Source: Tanypteryx hageni (lineage: Eukaryota; Arthropoda; Insecta; Odonata; Petaluridae). Taken from it: 64,000 nucleotides of DNA. A program made the position numbers and the translations under genes. Every line of letters begins with the position of its first letter. Within the stretch, counting starts at the first letter, position 1. The notes below the pieces were generated by a model. That model was given only the letters and a program-made list of their open reading frames with translations, had not been told where the DNA came from and did not search any database. The DNA is taken from assembly GCA_028673005.1 (NCBI GenBank), contig CM054117.1, positions 30,166,561 to 30,230,560 of the forward strand, given 5' to 3'. Positions 46,235 through 58,898 of the stretch are shown here, piece by piece.

Positions 46235-46726
46235 ATTTTTTTGTGACAATATCAATCAACATGCCACTTATTAACAGTTTACTTTACAATGGTACTAAGA
46301 CTCCTCCTCTTGCCTAAATATTGCATTAAATACAGCATCAAGTATTGGTCCAGATAATATAGGAATCTTAATCATAATTTTGTGAAATTTGCCCACCACA
46401 GGGGATAACAACACAGGATAAAATGAAGAGGAAAAGCATGTGATTACAAAAGAAATTGGGCTGATCATAGGAAGAGGAGGAGTAGAGGGGGGAACTGCAA
46501 TCAACTATAAGTACTGCATTCACGAGGCTGTTTTTATCTTCCAACACTATTCACAAAGCATTATTGCAAAGACTGGCACTTTCAGAGGTGCACCACAATG
46601 CACTTTATTCACAATGCCGCAAAAAAACTGGTTGAATCACACTTGCTTTTCCTCCTTGTCTCACAAGCCTCAATACTAACAGTATTGAAATGGTGTTGAT
46701 TTGATTAGCTATCACAAGACAGCACT

Positions 46727-46779
46727 TCATTGAGTGTGGGGAAGAATGACTTGTATGTGTGGGGGCTGGTTACTTGGAA
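46727..46779 (-). CDS. ATXN2: Ataxin-2 last coding exon and stop
   Basis: After acceptor TTTTTTTCCAG codes [16 protein letters not shown] and stop TGA at 46729-46727. It resembles PHPPQVMLLHPPQSH near the vertebrate C-terminus, so this is a shortened but recognisable end. 53 nt, correct phase. Confidence 0.85.
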
Positions 46780-49700
46780 CTGGAAAAAAAGAAAATAGGT
46801 TAATTAACAACACAAATTCAAACATATCTCCATTAAAATAAAAAAACATGTTCTCAGCAATAAAAGGAAGAAAGATCTCAAGATTTTTTTTATGATGTAA
46901 ATAAAGAAGTTTAGGCTTTCTTTTCTCTGATAATTCACATAGCTAAATATCGACAAAAAGATAATAGATATTGGAGGCATCTAAACAATTAATATGATTT
47001 CAGCCACAACAGCCTTCCTAATTCTTTTTGTAATATCTTATGCATAGTACAGAAGCCAAGGATTGGAAAGTCTGCCACCCCTTCAACTAACTGACACATA
47101 GGTGAGGTGTGAAAATATAGTAACTCATGCTGCATGTTTTCTATGAGGAATTCAATTCAAAGATACAATATATACAACTGTTCAGGCATGATAAACAAAT
47201 AGTCATCCTTTTTCAGTCCATAGTGTCCAACTTGAAATTTAATGTCATTCCTAAAGAAAAAATGGATATGCTATTAGATGCATTTCTCAGGAATGCATCA
47301 GTCAAATAACCAGGTTTACTGTATGTTAAAAAATAAAGTTCAAGCGCTGTTTAAAATCAATCCTAAAAAATATTACTTGAGCAACTGATTTAACTTTAGG
47401 ATAAAATAAATACAACAAATTATTCTTAACCAAGTTGTCTTTAAATAAATCTAATCTATAATCAAATTCATGTCATCTTTCTTAGCATCAACTAGCAATG
47501 ATCAGTAACTATACTTAAAATGTGCCTAATTCCATCACACAATTTTGGATATCAAGAGAAAAGTAAATTTTTTCTTGAGTTTCACAACATTCCTCTTTTG
47601 AGTACAACACTTGTAGATGCTTCTCTCCATGAATGTAACAATATGCTCACAACATACACAAGCTGATTCAGTCAGATTGCCAACAAACAAAAAAAATGAT
47701 TCATTGGAAAGATTTACATTCACCTCAGACAAAAGTACAAAACATTTACTTTGTTTCATTAGTCACAATCCACAAGTGAGAAATAGACAACGGTGGTGCA
47801 ACAAAATTGGGAGAAAATAAGAAAGAATTGACCTTGATTCAAATTTAAAAGAAACCGACCTTGCGAATGATGGTGGTGGTGATGATGTGGTTGATGGTGG
47901 CCTTGATGATGATGTATATACTGCATCTGCTGCACTGAAGATTGTTGCAACATGTGTGGGTTAGGTGGAGGCATCAAAGGACATAACATAGGATAACCGT
48001 GCGAGGATGGGGGTGGGGGAGGAGGCTGGGCATATGCCGTGGTTGGTGGGGGAGCAGCAGGAGACTGGGAACCATGGGGTGAGGGTTGTAGAGGCGGCTG
48101 CTGTGGAGGATACAGGACAGGAGGTGGAGGGGGGCCTTGCTGCTGCTGCTGAGGTGGAGGTGGGCCACCTCCAGGAGTGCCTCCTCCTCCTGGTGCCGTG
48201 GGTGTAGGTGGCTGGGATTGTTGCTGCTGCTGTGGTTGGTTCAAAGGAGGTGGCTGCTGTGGGCCTTGGCTTTGTGGGGACTGCGCTGGGTTTGGAGGGG
48301 GCGGATGGTGTGGGTGGTGAGGGTGAGGAGGGGCATGGTGGTGGGGATGAGGATGTGGGGGAGCATGAGAGTGGTGAGGGTGTGGCGGATGAGGGTGGGG
48401 ATGATGAGGATGAGGGTTGTGGGGGTGGTGGGGATGGTGGTGTGGAGGATGCTGAGGGGGCACCTGGGTTGGAGGCATGTACATCTGCCCGGGCTGACCC
48501 GAATCGTGGTAGCCCATAGACGTGGGCACAATGGGAACCATTCCCCCTTGCTGAGTCACCATCCGCACCATCTGAGGATAAGGAATGACGGCCATCTTCC
48601 CATCAGGCTGCTCGATTAACAACAAGCAAAAAAATTTATCAATAAGTATTTGCATGAATTCAATGAGATTATATCAAGAAAGAAACTAAGAAATTTCAAC
48701 AAAAACTCTCAGCAATACCTAGAAAAATGCTTAAATAAATAGTTTTTCAATACATTAATTTCATGTCATATATTATAGACAAAACTATACACAAGAAATG
48801 TACAACTAATTATGTTAATAACCCAGACTAAGAATATAATAAGTCATTCTAAGAAATACAAGTTTAACATATATATTTAAAATGAACACCACAAAAAACA
48901 ACTGCCTAATCAATAACAACTACCATAACATGTACCTACATTAAATTTAATTGAAAATGAATAAATAGTAAATATTCCAGAGATTTTTCTATGAATTTGT
49001 TCAATGCTTCAGCAGAAATGACTTTATTTACAATCTTTTGAACTTGGACAGGTTGCAGGAACCGAAATAGTATACTTATACATGAAATTTGCATATTGTT
49101 AGTCATAAGAAGCCAATGAAAAAATTAAAATCTGAATTTTTACTCAGTACGATACTTCAACCAAAGTAACATACAAAAACAATTTAGGAGTGTGAAAAGA
49201 TATTATAACAGAGAAATAAACAAGGGATCAAAATGGCTAGAAAATTATCCTGATTGTTGTCATAACACCTTCGTGTTGTATTTATCCATGAAGATGAAAT
49301 CATACATTAAATAGATGCTTTTCAACAATAAAAACTTCACATAACTTAACTTTGGGAAAATTTATATCTGACTGATAAAATTGTTTTAGGAATGAAAATA
49401 CATTTCCTATTTCATAAGCCAATGAAGAGGCTGTAACTCGTTAAATATCTGCAGTAGGAATAACAAAATATAGATGCTAAATAAAAATGTACTTTTCTCA
49501 CATTCCATTCTTTGCCTTCAACTTTTAAATCACAACAATTTAAACCCAATTTCCTAATTTATGCCTAGATCAAGAATAAAAACTACTCAACAAGGAAAAT
49601 CTAAAACTGGAACAAAATCAGAAATAGCAAAACTGCATCATATTTAAATTAAATTCATTTTGGATGGTTAATGAATTGATTTGAATGGTTCCAATAGATT

Positions 49701-52700
49701 GGATAAATTTCCCACAAATTAGAAAAATATGGTAAAACCTCGACCAAGCGAACCTCTTTTTTTCGTAGACTTCCATATATCGTACTAACGTTTTGGTCCC
49801 AAATAGACCCAATGTAATATCATAGGAAATATACCTCTCTATTTTATAAACTCAATATTTCGTATTCCTCTATATATCATAATAGAAATAATACCCCAGA
49901 CAAATAATAATCTCCATATTTCAAAATTGCAATCTTTTTTTCCGATATTCATTTTGCAAAAATAACCTGTTTCAAAATTGAGATGTTTAAAAATATAAAA
50001 GACCACATATTTTCCATACTATACAGATGGAGTCATGAAATGCTTCTGTATTCAAACACAGTCAAGTTTTAAACATAGCAACTCACTAATGGACTCTATA
50101 GGCAGTTATCTCTTAAACTGAAAAATAGATTAAATAAATTGCACCTTCCTTCAGCTCAGTGCTTACAAAACCATGCATCGCAAAGGATTTCTCATATATT
50201 ACTTGGCTAGAACATATCGTTTGCATCTGTTTTTTCCTTAAGGCGGCTTTATCAATGGTAATTGTATGTCCAGTAGGTATTGTTTATGAAATTGAACATG
50301 GTTTATAGGGGGGTGCGAAGATAGTTTTCTTCAGAAATCACTCTAGAGAAAATGTAAGTTTTAGCAAATACTATTCTGCATTTACTTGCATACATTCCAG
50401 TACCTAATAAATTCGTGTCATTTTATCATTCCGTGAGAACAATTTTAACAATTTGTGAAAAAGCTACAAAAAGGGCCCCCATGATTTCAACAAATCTTTT
50501 GCTCTGTGTTCTCTTGCCTGTTTTACATTTGATTCCTTCTGCCATGAAAGCATGGGATCAATTTCAGTATCTTTGAAGTCCTCTATTTGTTAATACCTTA
50601 ACAACTTGAAGATAACATTCAACTGCATTTCAAAATTGGATATACAGGTATCCCCCGATTTACATGAGAGTTCCATTCCAGGAAATTGTCGCATAAAGCG
50701 AAAATGCTTAAATAGAAAATATTTTTCCCATTGGAAATAATGTATGTAAAAGGTGTTTTTTACATTCCTGAGTAGATGTGTTCTACTTAGAAATATCTTT
50801 AAATGTGTTTTATTGAGCGTTTTCACCCAAGTGTTTTTTCTTGAAAAACTTTCCAAAAATCTTAGGGTCGCGTTATATTCAAGGCCACTTTATATTCGGG
50901 ACAATACGGTAGTTTTCTATGATAAACTTTATAAAAGAAGAGGAAGGTTATTTAGGTATTAGGTAAACTATCATGAAAACTATTCTTTTTAATTGTTGAA
51001 TGCACTTAAATAATCTCAACTAGGCTAATAATTCTTTTAAAGGGAAACAACAATACCTGCTGGTATGGCTGAGGTGTGGTGGGCATCATATGGGGTCCTT
51101 GTGCAGTAGCATAAGGAACAAATGGTGGGTGTAAAGGTGCTGGAGCAAGAAGAGGCTGTCCAGTTGCAGCAACAACCTGCATCTGGGATGCTAGATCTGG
51201 CCTATGAGGCATGCCCATTTGCACTGAAAGGAATTAAGACATTAACATAATATTCAAACATCATTATTGAATTTCGCAAAAATATCTTCCATCAACATTC
51301 ACTCAAATTTAAAGTTAACCCACATTAATAACTCAATGACAAAAGGTTTGACTTACTTTTACGGAAACGATTACTCTGATTGGGAACGAAAGGCTGCTGT
51401 GAGGTTGCCACAACAAAGGATGACATTCCAATCGGAATTCCTCCACTATTTGCCCCACTAACTCCACTTCCACCTGATCCTCCAGGAGGTCCAGCTGCAT
51501 ACTGCGGGGTTTGTGGAGTATGGGGTCTTGAAGAGGTAGGTGTGCTAGGTGATCGCTAAAGTCAAATTATAAATAAGTTATATCTTAGGTATTTTGCTAA
51601 GATTCTAAACATTTATAACTATGTTAAAGTTAAATTTTTGACGAATTAAAAATTTATAAGAAGAACAGACAGTACATATAAAGTTGAAATCTACACGTGA
51701 AAATTAAGTCTTTTTTCAATTAAAAAGGCAAAAATGTGCAATATACCATAAATAAGTTTTTATTCCTCATTTTTTAGGTGAACTGTAGCTGATAATTTAT
51801 AATCATGGCATTATTCAGCACTCAACAGTTTTTTCCTCATTTAAATTACTCACCGGAGTGAAAGGTTTAGCATTTGGGTTGTAGACAAATTCCTTGGCAT
51901 TAGGGTTAAGTGTGGATTTCAAAAGGGTAGAAACTTTTTCCACCTCTTCTTTAGAGTCATCTACATTTGAAGTTACCCCACTATGTCCAACTTTGGCTTT
52001 CTCGGCAGATTGAGCTTCAGCTAACTTGAAATCTTCTCCAAATTTCTTTAATTCAGCTAACTGCTCCTCTCGGCCTTAAAAAATAGTTTAAAATGTAAGG
52101 ACACAAGTGAAAAACCATGAACAAACTCTACTTTCACCAAACAACTGTTCTACTGATACTTCCTGGAAGAACGTCTAATGAGTTGTAGCTAAAGAGTGCA
52201 AAAAAAGAAGTTTACAAAATTTGTGTAGAAGAATTGATTTTAAATCATATCACATTTTTATGGACTATTATTCAAAGAAACAGAGCTATCTGAGCCCATC
52301 ATCATCCTGAGTTGAAAGTTTACTAGTAATTGAAGGGCCATCATACCTCTTGTGACCCCACCCTTTCTTGGTGGTCCCATTGGAGGAGGAACAGACGTCA
52401 CACCAGGTGAGTGGTTAGCCTGCTGTTCAATAGCAGATGTTGGCACAGACGGTGTAGTTGAAAGAGACTTAACATCTCCAGAGCTGACCGGAGCGGACAC
52501 AGATGAAGCTGTGATAGTAGGAGGGACACCTACATTGGGACCTTGAGGCACTGCAGCAGGAGAGGTTGCCGAGCTTGATGTGGAGGAGCCAGATGAAGAT
52601 GGAGGTGTGGGAGGAGAAGATGAGGAGGAAGAAGATGATGGAATGCTTGAAAGGGGAGCGTTGGATGTTGGAGTTACCACAGTTGGAGCAGAAGCAGCAG

Positions 52701-55700
52701 AGGATTGATTGGGAAATGGTGCAGGAGGCAAGTTGTGCTGGACTGTCTGAGCCGGTGACTGGTGTTGGTGATGATGAACTGCATGATGATTATTGCTTGA
52801 AGCATGGTGACCATGGTGACTATGGTGATGATGTGACCCATGATATGGCTTGCTGTCGTGGTATCGGATGCTGCCACCAGGCTCTGTCAATGCAGGATTT
52901 ACAGCAATGTTCAGCAGCTGATTGATCAATACATACTAATTCTACTAATGATTAAAAGTACAAATTTCTCTGCGACAGCCATAAGTAGAATGAAAAATTA
53001 AAATTTATAGCATATTTGGGCCATTAAAAGAAAACCCGTGCAGAGGAATTGCTCTTGACATTAAAAATAGAAATTAAAAAATATTGAGAATAATAAATGA
53101 AAACCAAATGCCATACAAATGTTTAATATTAGTAAGCTTCAAATTTAAAGATTTTCATATCCAAGTATTAAATTTCCTAAATATTAGGTTATTGGTACAT
53201 AATATATAATTTGGCAATTTACCCATGTGACACCACTTGTGTATGCTTATGTAGCTACTTAACATGAATGGCATCAACCATGAATTGTATCCCAGGAAGT
53301 GATTCACAAGTAAAATGAGAGAGATCGCAAAGTTCCACATAGATAAGCAAAGAATGTTAATCACACAAATTATTTAGTTTTAAAAATTTACAAGACAGAA
53401 ACAGGAAATTAAAATATAATTAGGAAGCTGAATAATAAATACAATATCAGCTAGGAAAGTAACCTGCTAAAGGCTAAATAACAGGCAGATTTAGCATATA
53501 GATAAAGCACAAAAAAGAAACCTAGAAAGAATTTTAGGATAAATATGACATATATGGACAAGTAGCAACCACAACATTATGTAGGAAGAAAGTAATATTA
53601 GGCACACATGGAAGAGAAATATTGATGTATGTTGAATTATATCAGCACATTCAAGAAGGTATATACAAAACCACTATAAACAGGCGGCAATAATGTGATA
53701 TACATAAATGTCGATTACTAAGTGTAGCAAACAAAAAAAATAAGTTCAAGAAGAGCAAAAAAAATACTTTAAGGTGAGAGAGAAGGAATTCTTAAAATTT
53801 GTAAACGGCAATATAACCAACTGAAAAAATGGAAATACCGTATTTTTCAGCATATAAGACTTATTTTCCAGAAAAATTATTCCAAAATCAGCCTACATCT
53901 TATATCCCAAAGGTAAGATTATACTGTTCTCAATACTGACACTAATAAACACACTCATCCCCAAAATGGAATAATTGGCAGTCATTCGTCGCAAAAACAT
54001 TAAAATATACATTATTAATATTTAATAAAATGTTAATATATATAGTAAAACCTCATGCAACGTGAATTCTGAAGGCGCATTTTCATTATTGCAGTTTAAT
54101 ACATGTCCACTCACAGTGATTACAATTTTGGTGCATTTGCGATTCTTTAGTTCCTAATGAGCCCGTTAAATAGCGCAATTAATGCCACGGAACAGTAGAA
54201 TTCCTGTAGATGTCATAAATATTTTATACATATCTAGGACAAATAACAAGATCACAATGGCTATGAAAATTAAAAGATATGCTTACAATATTACCTATAA
54301 GTTTCAGGTGATTTAATACACAAAAACATGGAAATCGAGTAGCAGCAACCTCCCACAGAAAAGAATGATCCATGAGTGGAGAAAATGAGGAAAAACTGAA
54401 GCTGATGGGATAAGAGCAACATAGTCTTTATAAGGTTGGTCTTAAATGGCCACAACTAGAGGAGGAAGTGATGGATAGTAGAACAGAGGAAGTTTGATAT
54501 TGCTGTATCGATCAAAATCATTATGTACGAGGCAAAAAGAATTGGAGAAGAGAAAGGACTAGTTGAGCATACGTATCGTTATTAAATATGCATCCCATTT
54601 ATTATTTATCCCATTAAATTACAATATCATCTTGCACTTAAGTTTCTGTAAATGTTGTCAGATACAGATTTAATCACAGCGTGGCCCTTCCTAAATGCCT
54701 TGGTGAACCAAAATACTTTTCCCTGAAAATTCTTCTAAAAACTGGAGTGCCAAAAAATACGATAATTCACAAAATAATGGATTTAGAACGAGTAAATCAA
54801 ATTGAAACATAAATAAAAGGAGAAGAAATATAAGCAATGCCATTTGCAAATGACACGGGAATGAAGGAAAAATGAATGTTCTAAGTGAGAATAGGATGCA
54901 AAGTTAAACAATTTGAGCTCTGCATATGAGACAAAACAGAATATGATTGGGTGGCTAACTATATAAATATTGAAAAGTATGCTTCACCGAACATAATTCA
55001 AGAAAAAACTTTAGCATCAACTTTCAAAATCTTAATATGCTGTCTGTCTTGATAGCCACACTTCACCCTCGGGGCAATGATTCCATAGGACCATGAGGAC
55101 TAAATATGACTCTCATGGAGATATTTGAGGCCATGACAATAAGCTCTAGTATTATTCAAATTTGAACATGAAAAAGTCCAGCCATTCAAATAAAGGTATT
55201 CCTAAAAAATATCTCACTATATTAATAAAATATGCTAAAACATCATTTGCCCAGGCAAAATTAACTTAGCAGTCAACATGTTATCATACCTTATGAAAAC
55301 TGACTACCAAATTTGCTAATAAAAGTTTACTTACGAGTTCGAGGTGGAATGCCTTTGTGTATTTTTCCATCAAGGCCGTTCATCTTAGGAGTAGATCCCG
55401 ACACAGGCGGTTGTTGTAATTGTCCTCCTGAGACCACTGGGTATGCAGGAGTGGGACCTGGTATCGAGGCTCCACCAACTGGTGGTTGAGCCTGCTGTTG
55501 AGGCACTACCGTCGATGGAGGAGGTCCTTGCATCAGAGGAGGAGGAGGATGTGACACAACTACCGGTTGCTGACCAGATATTGCTCCCGTTCCCCCAACC
55601 ACCATCACAACAGGAGGACCAGCCGGGGGAGGAGCCTGTGTAGCAAAACCAGCAGGTGGAGATGGTCCTGTATTCCCACCAGGGGAAGGATGATAGTTGG

Positions 55701-56140
55701 AGTTTCCTGTGTGCTGGTTTGCTGGTGACGGTGGATACTGCTGCTGCTTGGCAGGAGCAGGTGATTGAGGTGGAGGCTGAGAGTGGTGATGGTGGGAATG
55801 ATGGTGATGAGGTGGTAACGGACCTGAATGTGGAGACTGTTGGGGGTGGGTGTGGGGAGGGGGTAAACCTTGTCCTTGCCCAGGTTGGCTCTGTGGGGGA
55901 GGGGTTGAACGCATGAGTTTACCACTCTGAGGGTTTTTCCGCTTGGCAGGAGGAACATATTTTCCTCCTTCTCCTGGGGGACCGTTCCCACCCTGAACAG
56001 GAGCATCAACAGGTACAGAGGGGCGTGCTACGGAAGCAAATCGTTCCTCTTCGTCTCCATTTTCCATTTCTATACGAGCTTTGTACACAGGACTATTTTC
56101 TATTTCATTAGCTATTTTTGCAGCTTTGGCTTCTGCATCT
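46727..56140 (-). CDS. ATXN2: Ataxin-2, partial: last seven coding exons
   Basis: Ataxin-2 is a cytoplasmic RNA-binding protein that joins poly(A)-binding protein and regulates translation, mRNA stability and stress granules. Exons in the window: 56140-55335, 52883-52347, 52074-51854, 51555-51357, 51223-51057, 48607-47860, 46779-46727 (2731 nt), with agreeing phases. The first starts in the C-terminal half of the LsmAD domain ([18 protein letters not shown]...[11 protein letters not shown]). The third carries the PAM2 motif [10 protein letters not shown]. The remainder is Pro/Gln/His/Gly-rich with no folded domain. The protein ends [12 protein letters not shown], like the HPPQVMLLHPPQ region of vertebrate ataxin-2. 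The 5' exons with the LSM domain are not seen and should lie past 64000. Confidence 0.93.
47860..48607 (-). CDS. ATXN2: Ataxin-2 exon with His/Pro repeats
   Basis: Begins [20 protein letters not shown] and then carries about 50 residues of HP/HH repeats, a QQQQQ run, Gly-rich and PPPP runs, and ends [13 protein letters not shown]. The phase fits a donor at GTCGGT. The open frame runs on to 47759, but the conserved C-terminus in the next exon supports splicing here. The dinucleotide-rich DNA (GTGGGG repeats on the plus strand) is far more GC-rich than its surroundings and may vary in length. Confidence 0.85.
49731..50905. other. Isolated transposon-like termini in ATXN2 intron
   Basis: GGTAAAACCTCGACCAAGCG (49731), CAGGTATCCCCCGATTTACA (50647) and a pogo-style right end near 50905 (ATATTCGGGACAATACGGTA). 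None could be paired with a partner end. Apart from these I see nothing between 48608 and 51056. Confidence 0.35.
51057..51223 (-). CDS. ATXN2: Ataxin-2 exon, Pro/Gln/Met-rich
   Basis: Reads [16 protein letters not shown] and continues [20 protein letters not shown]. Resembles the vertebrate PPLVAATPYSSYIPYNPQQ stretch in composition. 167 nt, ends phase 0 at GTATTG. Confidence 0.88.
51357..51555 (-). CDS. ATXN2: Ataxin-2 exon after PAM2
   Basis: Reads [19 protein letters not shown], matching the STPTSPGPRTHSTPSIP region that follows PAM2 in vertebrate ataxin-2, then a Gly/Ser stretch and [20 protein letters not shown]. Found by translating the minus strand; acceptor TGACTTTAG, donor GTAAGT. 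Confidence 0.88.
51854..52074 (-). CDS. ATXN2: Ataxin-2 exon with PAM2 (PABP-binding) motif
   Basis: [18 protein letters not shown] matches the vertebrate FQLEELRKFGAQFKL helix. It is followed by [11 protein letters not shown] (core at 51916-51887), the PAM2 motif that binds the MLLE domain of poly(A)-binding protein. Directly after comes [10 protein letters not shown], a second NPNAK-x-F. 221 nt ending in phase 0 at GTGAGT. Confidence 0.95.
52347..52883 (-). CDS. ATXN2: Ataxin-2 exon: His-rich and Ser-rich segment
   Basis: A His-rich run ([20 protein letters not shown]) then a run of eight serines, Pro/Ser/Val-rich sequence and [10 protein letters not shown]. The acceptor TTGACAG before 52883 was chosen because only it keeps the upstream phase; the open frame continues to 52929. 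An unseen small exon between this and the previous one cannot be excluded. Donor GTATGA. Confidence 0.75.
53838..54761 (+). mobile_element. Pogo/Tigger element copy 2 (family of 25578-26755)
   Basis: Left end CCGTATTTTTCAGCATATAAG, right end CCAAAAAATACG. Broken frames read [19 protein letters not shown] and [16 protein letters not shown] (54258-54570), as in copy 1. High similarity through TAAGGTTGGTCTTAAATGGC and GGAGGAAGTGATGGATAGTA. Lies in ATXN2 intron 52884-55334. Confidence 0.8.
55335..56140 (-). CDS. ATXN2: Ataxin-2 exon: LsmAD C-terminal part and Pro-rich linker
   Basis: Starts after TTTCAG with [20 protein letters not shown], matching Lsm[37 protein letters not shown] matches the conserved GKYIPLPQR segment. 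The remainder is low-complexity: [12 protein letters not shown] and PPPP runs. Donor GTAAGT inside CGT leaves one base; phase agrees with the next exon. Confidence 0.92.
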
Positions 56141-58177
56141 CTGAAATTAAGGAAAGTAACATATTGAAGACTTAAAAACCTACAGCAATAAAATACTTCA
56201 ATTCATAACTGCATCAATATATCACACAACATACATTTACCCACATTTAAAAAATTGCATGTTGGTGAAAGAAAAACCCAATTATTCACAAAAAAAGTAA
56301 AACAACAAGGATATAGATGAGAAAAATATGAAAATGGTAAAATGAAGATGCAACATTATAAAGTGAAGCATACTGCCATTCACAACTTCATTATGTGGGT
56401 TTCTGTATAATAAGTAGTAAATAACTAAATTTAAAAGATGACAATGTAATTATTTCCAGCAAAAAGTCCAAATAATTTCAATAAAATAAACTTTCATGAT
56501 ATATGATAGCCACAAAACACTTGAGTCACCTAGATCACAAACTGGGATAAAGCCTTAAAGATGTGAGGGAAAAAGTTCATGATAAAATTGAATGTTTGTT
56601 TCATCTATAAAGATTTACTTTGAGCTTAACTGGGGAATGGTGAATAGACTAAGATGAAATCTGAAGAGTTAATATTTGGACCAGTGAAGTTTTAAGGTGG
56701 AAGTAATGTACAGGCATAACTCACATAGCAACAATTCAACAATGATGCCTTAATATTGCGACCTTTTTCGCTAAACAACGTGCACACTTCATGGTTACAA
56801 TGCTTGCGCCAGTCTTCCCGCCTATTCCTTGCAGTACTCAGCTTGGTTTTCACTTGGCGACGTTTCACATAATGACACTTTTTTGTGGGACGAATTAACA
56901 TCCTCAAGCAAGGGATGCCTGCACTCACAAGATTTATGCTATTTTCTCAAAATTTCATTTTGCAGCAAAATGTCGATTGTGATGCAATTTTTGACAGACT
57001 CCTCAAACTTAGTTAGTTAGGTATGTAAATTTACTGCAATACATTTTTTAATTTTGAAATTATAATATAACAAAAACCTAAAATCATGTTTCTTTTAATT
57101 ACATAGCATGCAAAATATCCATTTGACATAAAACCCACAAGCATGTGCGATGGCATATGACATCCTGTGCACAGTCCACTTTTATGGTTGATTTATTCTT
57201 TATGCATTAAGTTTCTTCCACATTTCCTCTCTTACCCAACTTAAAGAATATTTTTCACTAGGTTTTTTTTCTCCCTCAGGTGAAGACCAAGACGCCATTA
57301 AGGAGTGGGATGCTAGATGATTTAGAAGTGCTAAATATAACTTAAAATCAAGGTAGTGATGATGCAAGTATTTGTTCTCTTATGAATAGGTAATACTCCT
57401 GAAAGATATTTACTATCACCTGAAAGAAACTTAGTAGATGAGGAAAGTATTATTGCGAGATTAGGAGATCGAGAGCAACAGAGTGCCTGTGTTTCTCAGT
57501 GGGATGATATTGACACTGCAATAAAAAGAATCAATTGTTATTCCAAATAAGACTAATAGATGAAATATTCATGAAATGTTTGGACCGTGGAGTTGAAAAG
57601 ATAAAGGACAAGCAAATGCGCATTACCTCCAATGGAATGAGACTAACAGGATGCACCTTCAGGAAAGAGAAGAGTAGGATTAAGGATGTTTATTGTTTAC
57701 TTGATGAAGGGAATAAGAAAAGATACATTCAATCACTGTAGGAATTACCTGGGAAAACCTGGCCTGTGTGTGGACCATGCAATGAAGGTATCACCGATTA
57801 TCCTATCTAAAAGAATAAAGTTTTAAGTACAAAATAGGTTCAAAATTAAATAATGCCAGCCTATAAAAATCACCAACAGTGTTAAAGACAGCTTAATTTT
57901 TTGGATTTTTTCTCATATTTTCCGAGAAATTTATTAAAATAACATAAGTTGCATTCTGTTGCATTGAAATAATGGAGATGGCCATTTTAAAATCACACCT
58001 GAGATGTTTAAAACCTAACTAATATTAAGAAGTTCATTTTCTAATTAAGCGCTAGCCAAATATCAGTACTCAAAACCAAAGATTTCAATGCATGGAACAT
58101 TTTTTTAATTTAAAAATACGCTACACCCTTAATAATTCTGAAAATAGGTCAACTACAGGGTTCCAATTTTGCATATA
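56141..58177. other. ATXN2 intron DNA, no certain feature
   Basis: A transposon-like terminus CAGGCATAACTCACATAGCA lies at 56711. At 57535-57741 a 68-codon plus-strand frame (IFMKCLDRGVEKIKDKQMRI) is not recognised and is probably element debris. No ataxin-2 LSM exon was found on the minus strand. Confidence 0.4.
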
Positions 58178-58898
58178 CTGCATTTACTCACATATAAGCC
58201 AAACATTTTCCCCAAAATTTTCATCTCCAAACAAGAATGTGGCTCATATGCAAGGAAAAAAATCGGAAAATCCACAAATGTGAGATAATCATTGAAATCA
58301 CTATGACTTGGCTAAATGATTGGATGATTCAATGTGCAGTATGAGACATATAAAAACATAACAATCCCCAAAACAAATAAAAAGGAAAAGAAATGTTATA
58401 TTATTGATGACAGCGTTACAGACATCAGTTTTTGGAGGCAATCGCTACAGTAGCACCAGGGGCCCATGAGAAAAATTCTAGTTTGATGGATATCAAGGCA
58501 TTATCACAGTTTAGTCTCATATTCCGATAATTCTATTGTAAGAAACATTTTGATGGTGTTTCTTTTAGTTCAAAAGTTGTCGTGATTTTTCGTTGCATCC
58601 CATGTGCAGCATGTTTGGGTAAAATGCACATTCCAAGGTTTTTAGTAATACTGTACTTTGTATCCCACGAAATTAATATATTGCTTATCAGTTACAAATA
58701 ATTCACTGAAATACTTTATTATTACAAATACCAATATTTACTGATATTTGCGTACAGTTAACAATACATACTAGTAAATACCCAGAATGTTTTACATCTA
58801 ATCGCAATTTTTGAAGCATGGCTTATTGTCAGAAACTTTTTTTCCCTAGATTCAGTCTCAAAAAACAAGGATGCAGCTTATATGCGAGTAAATACGGT
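58178..58898. mobile_element. Pogo-type MITE copy 2 (family of 9951-11211)
   Basis: Inverted ends CTGCATTTACTCACATATAAG and CTTATATGCGAGTAAATACGG, TA at both sides. 721 bp, non-coding. Confidence 0.8.

Noticed and set aside
48137..48619. Long plus-strand open frames rich in Trp, Arg and Val or in Gly and Glu
   Set aside because: They are antisense readings of the His/Pro-rich ataxin-2 exon; repetitive composition keeps several frames open.
52566..52925. Plus-strand frame of 119 codons
   Set aside because: Antisense of the Ser/His-rich ataxin-2 exon, no similarity.
52884..52929. Extension of the ataxin-2 exon to 52929
   Set aside because: The acceptors available there break the phase with the upstream exon; the TTGACAG acceptor keeps it.
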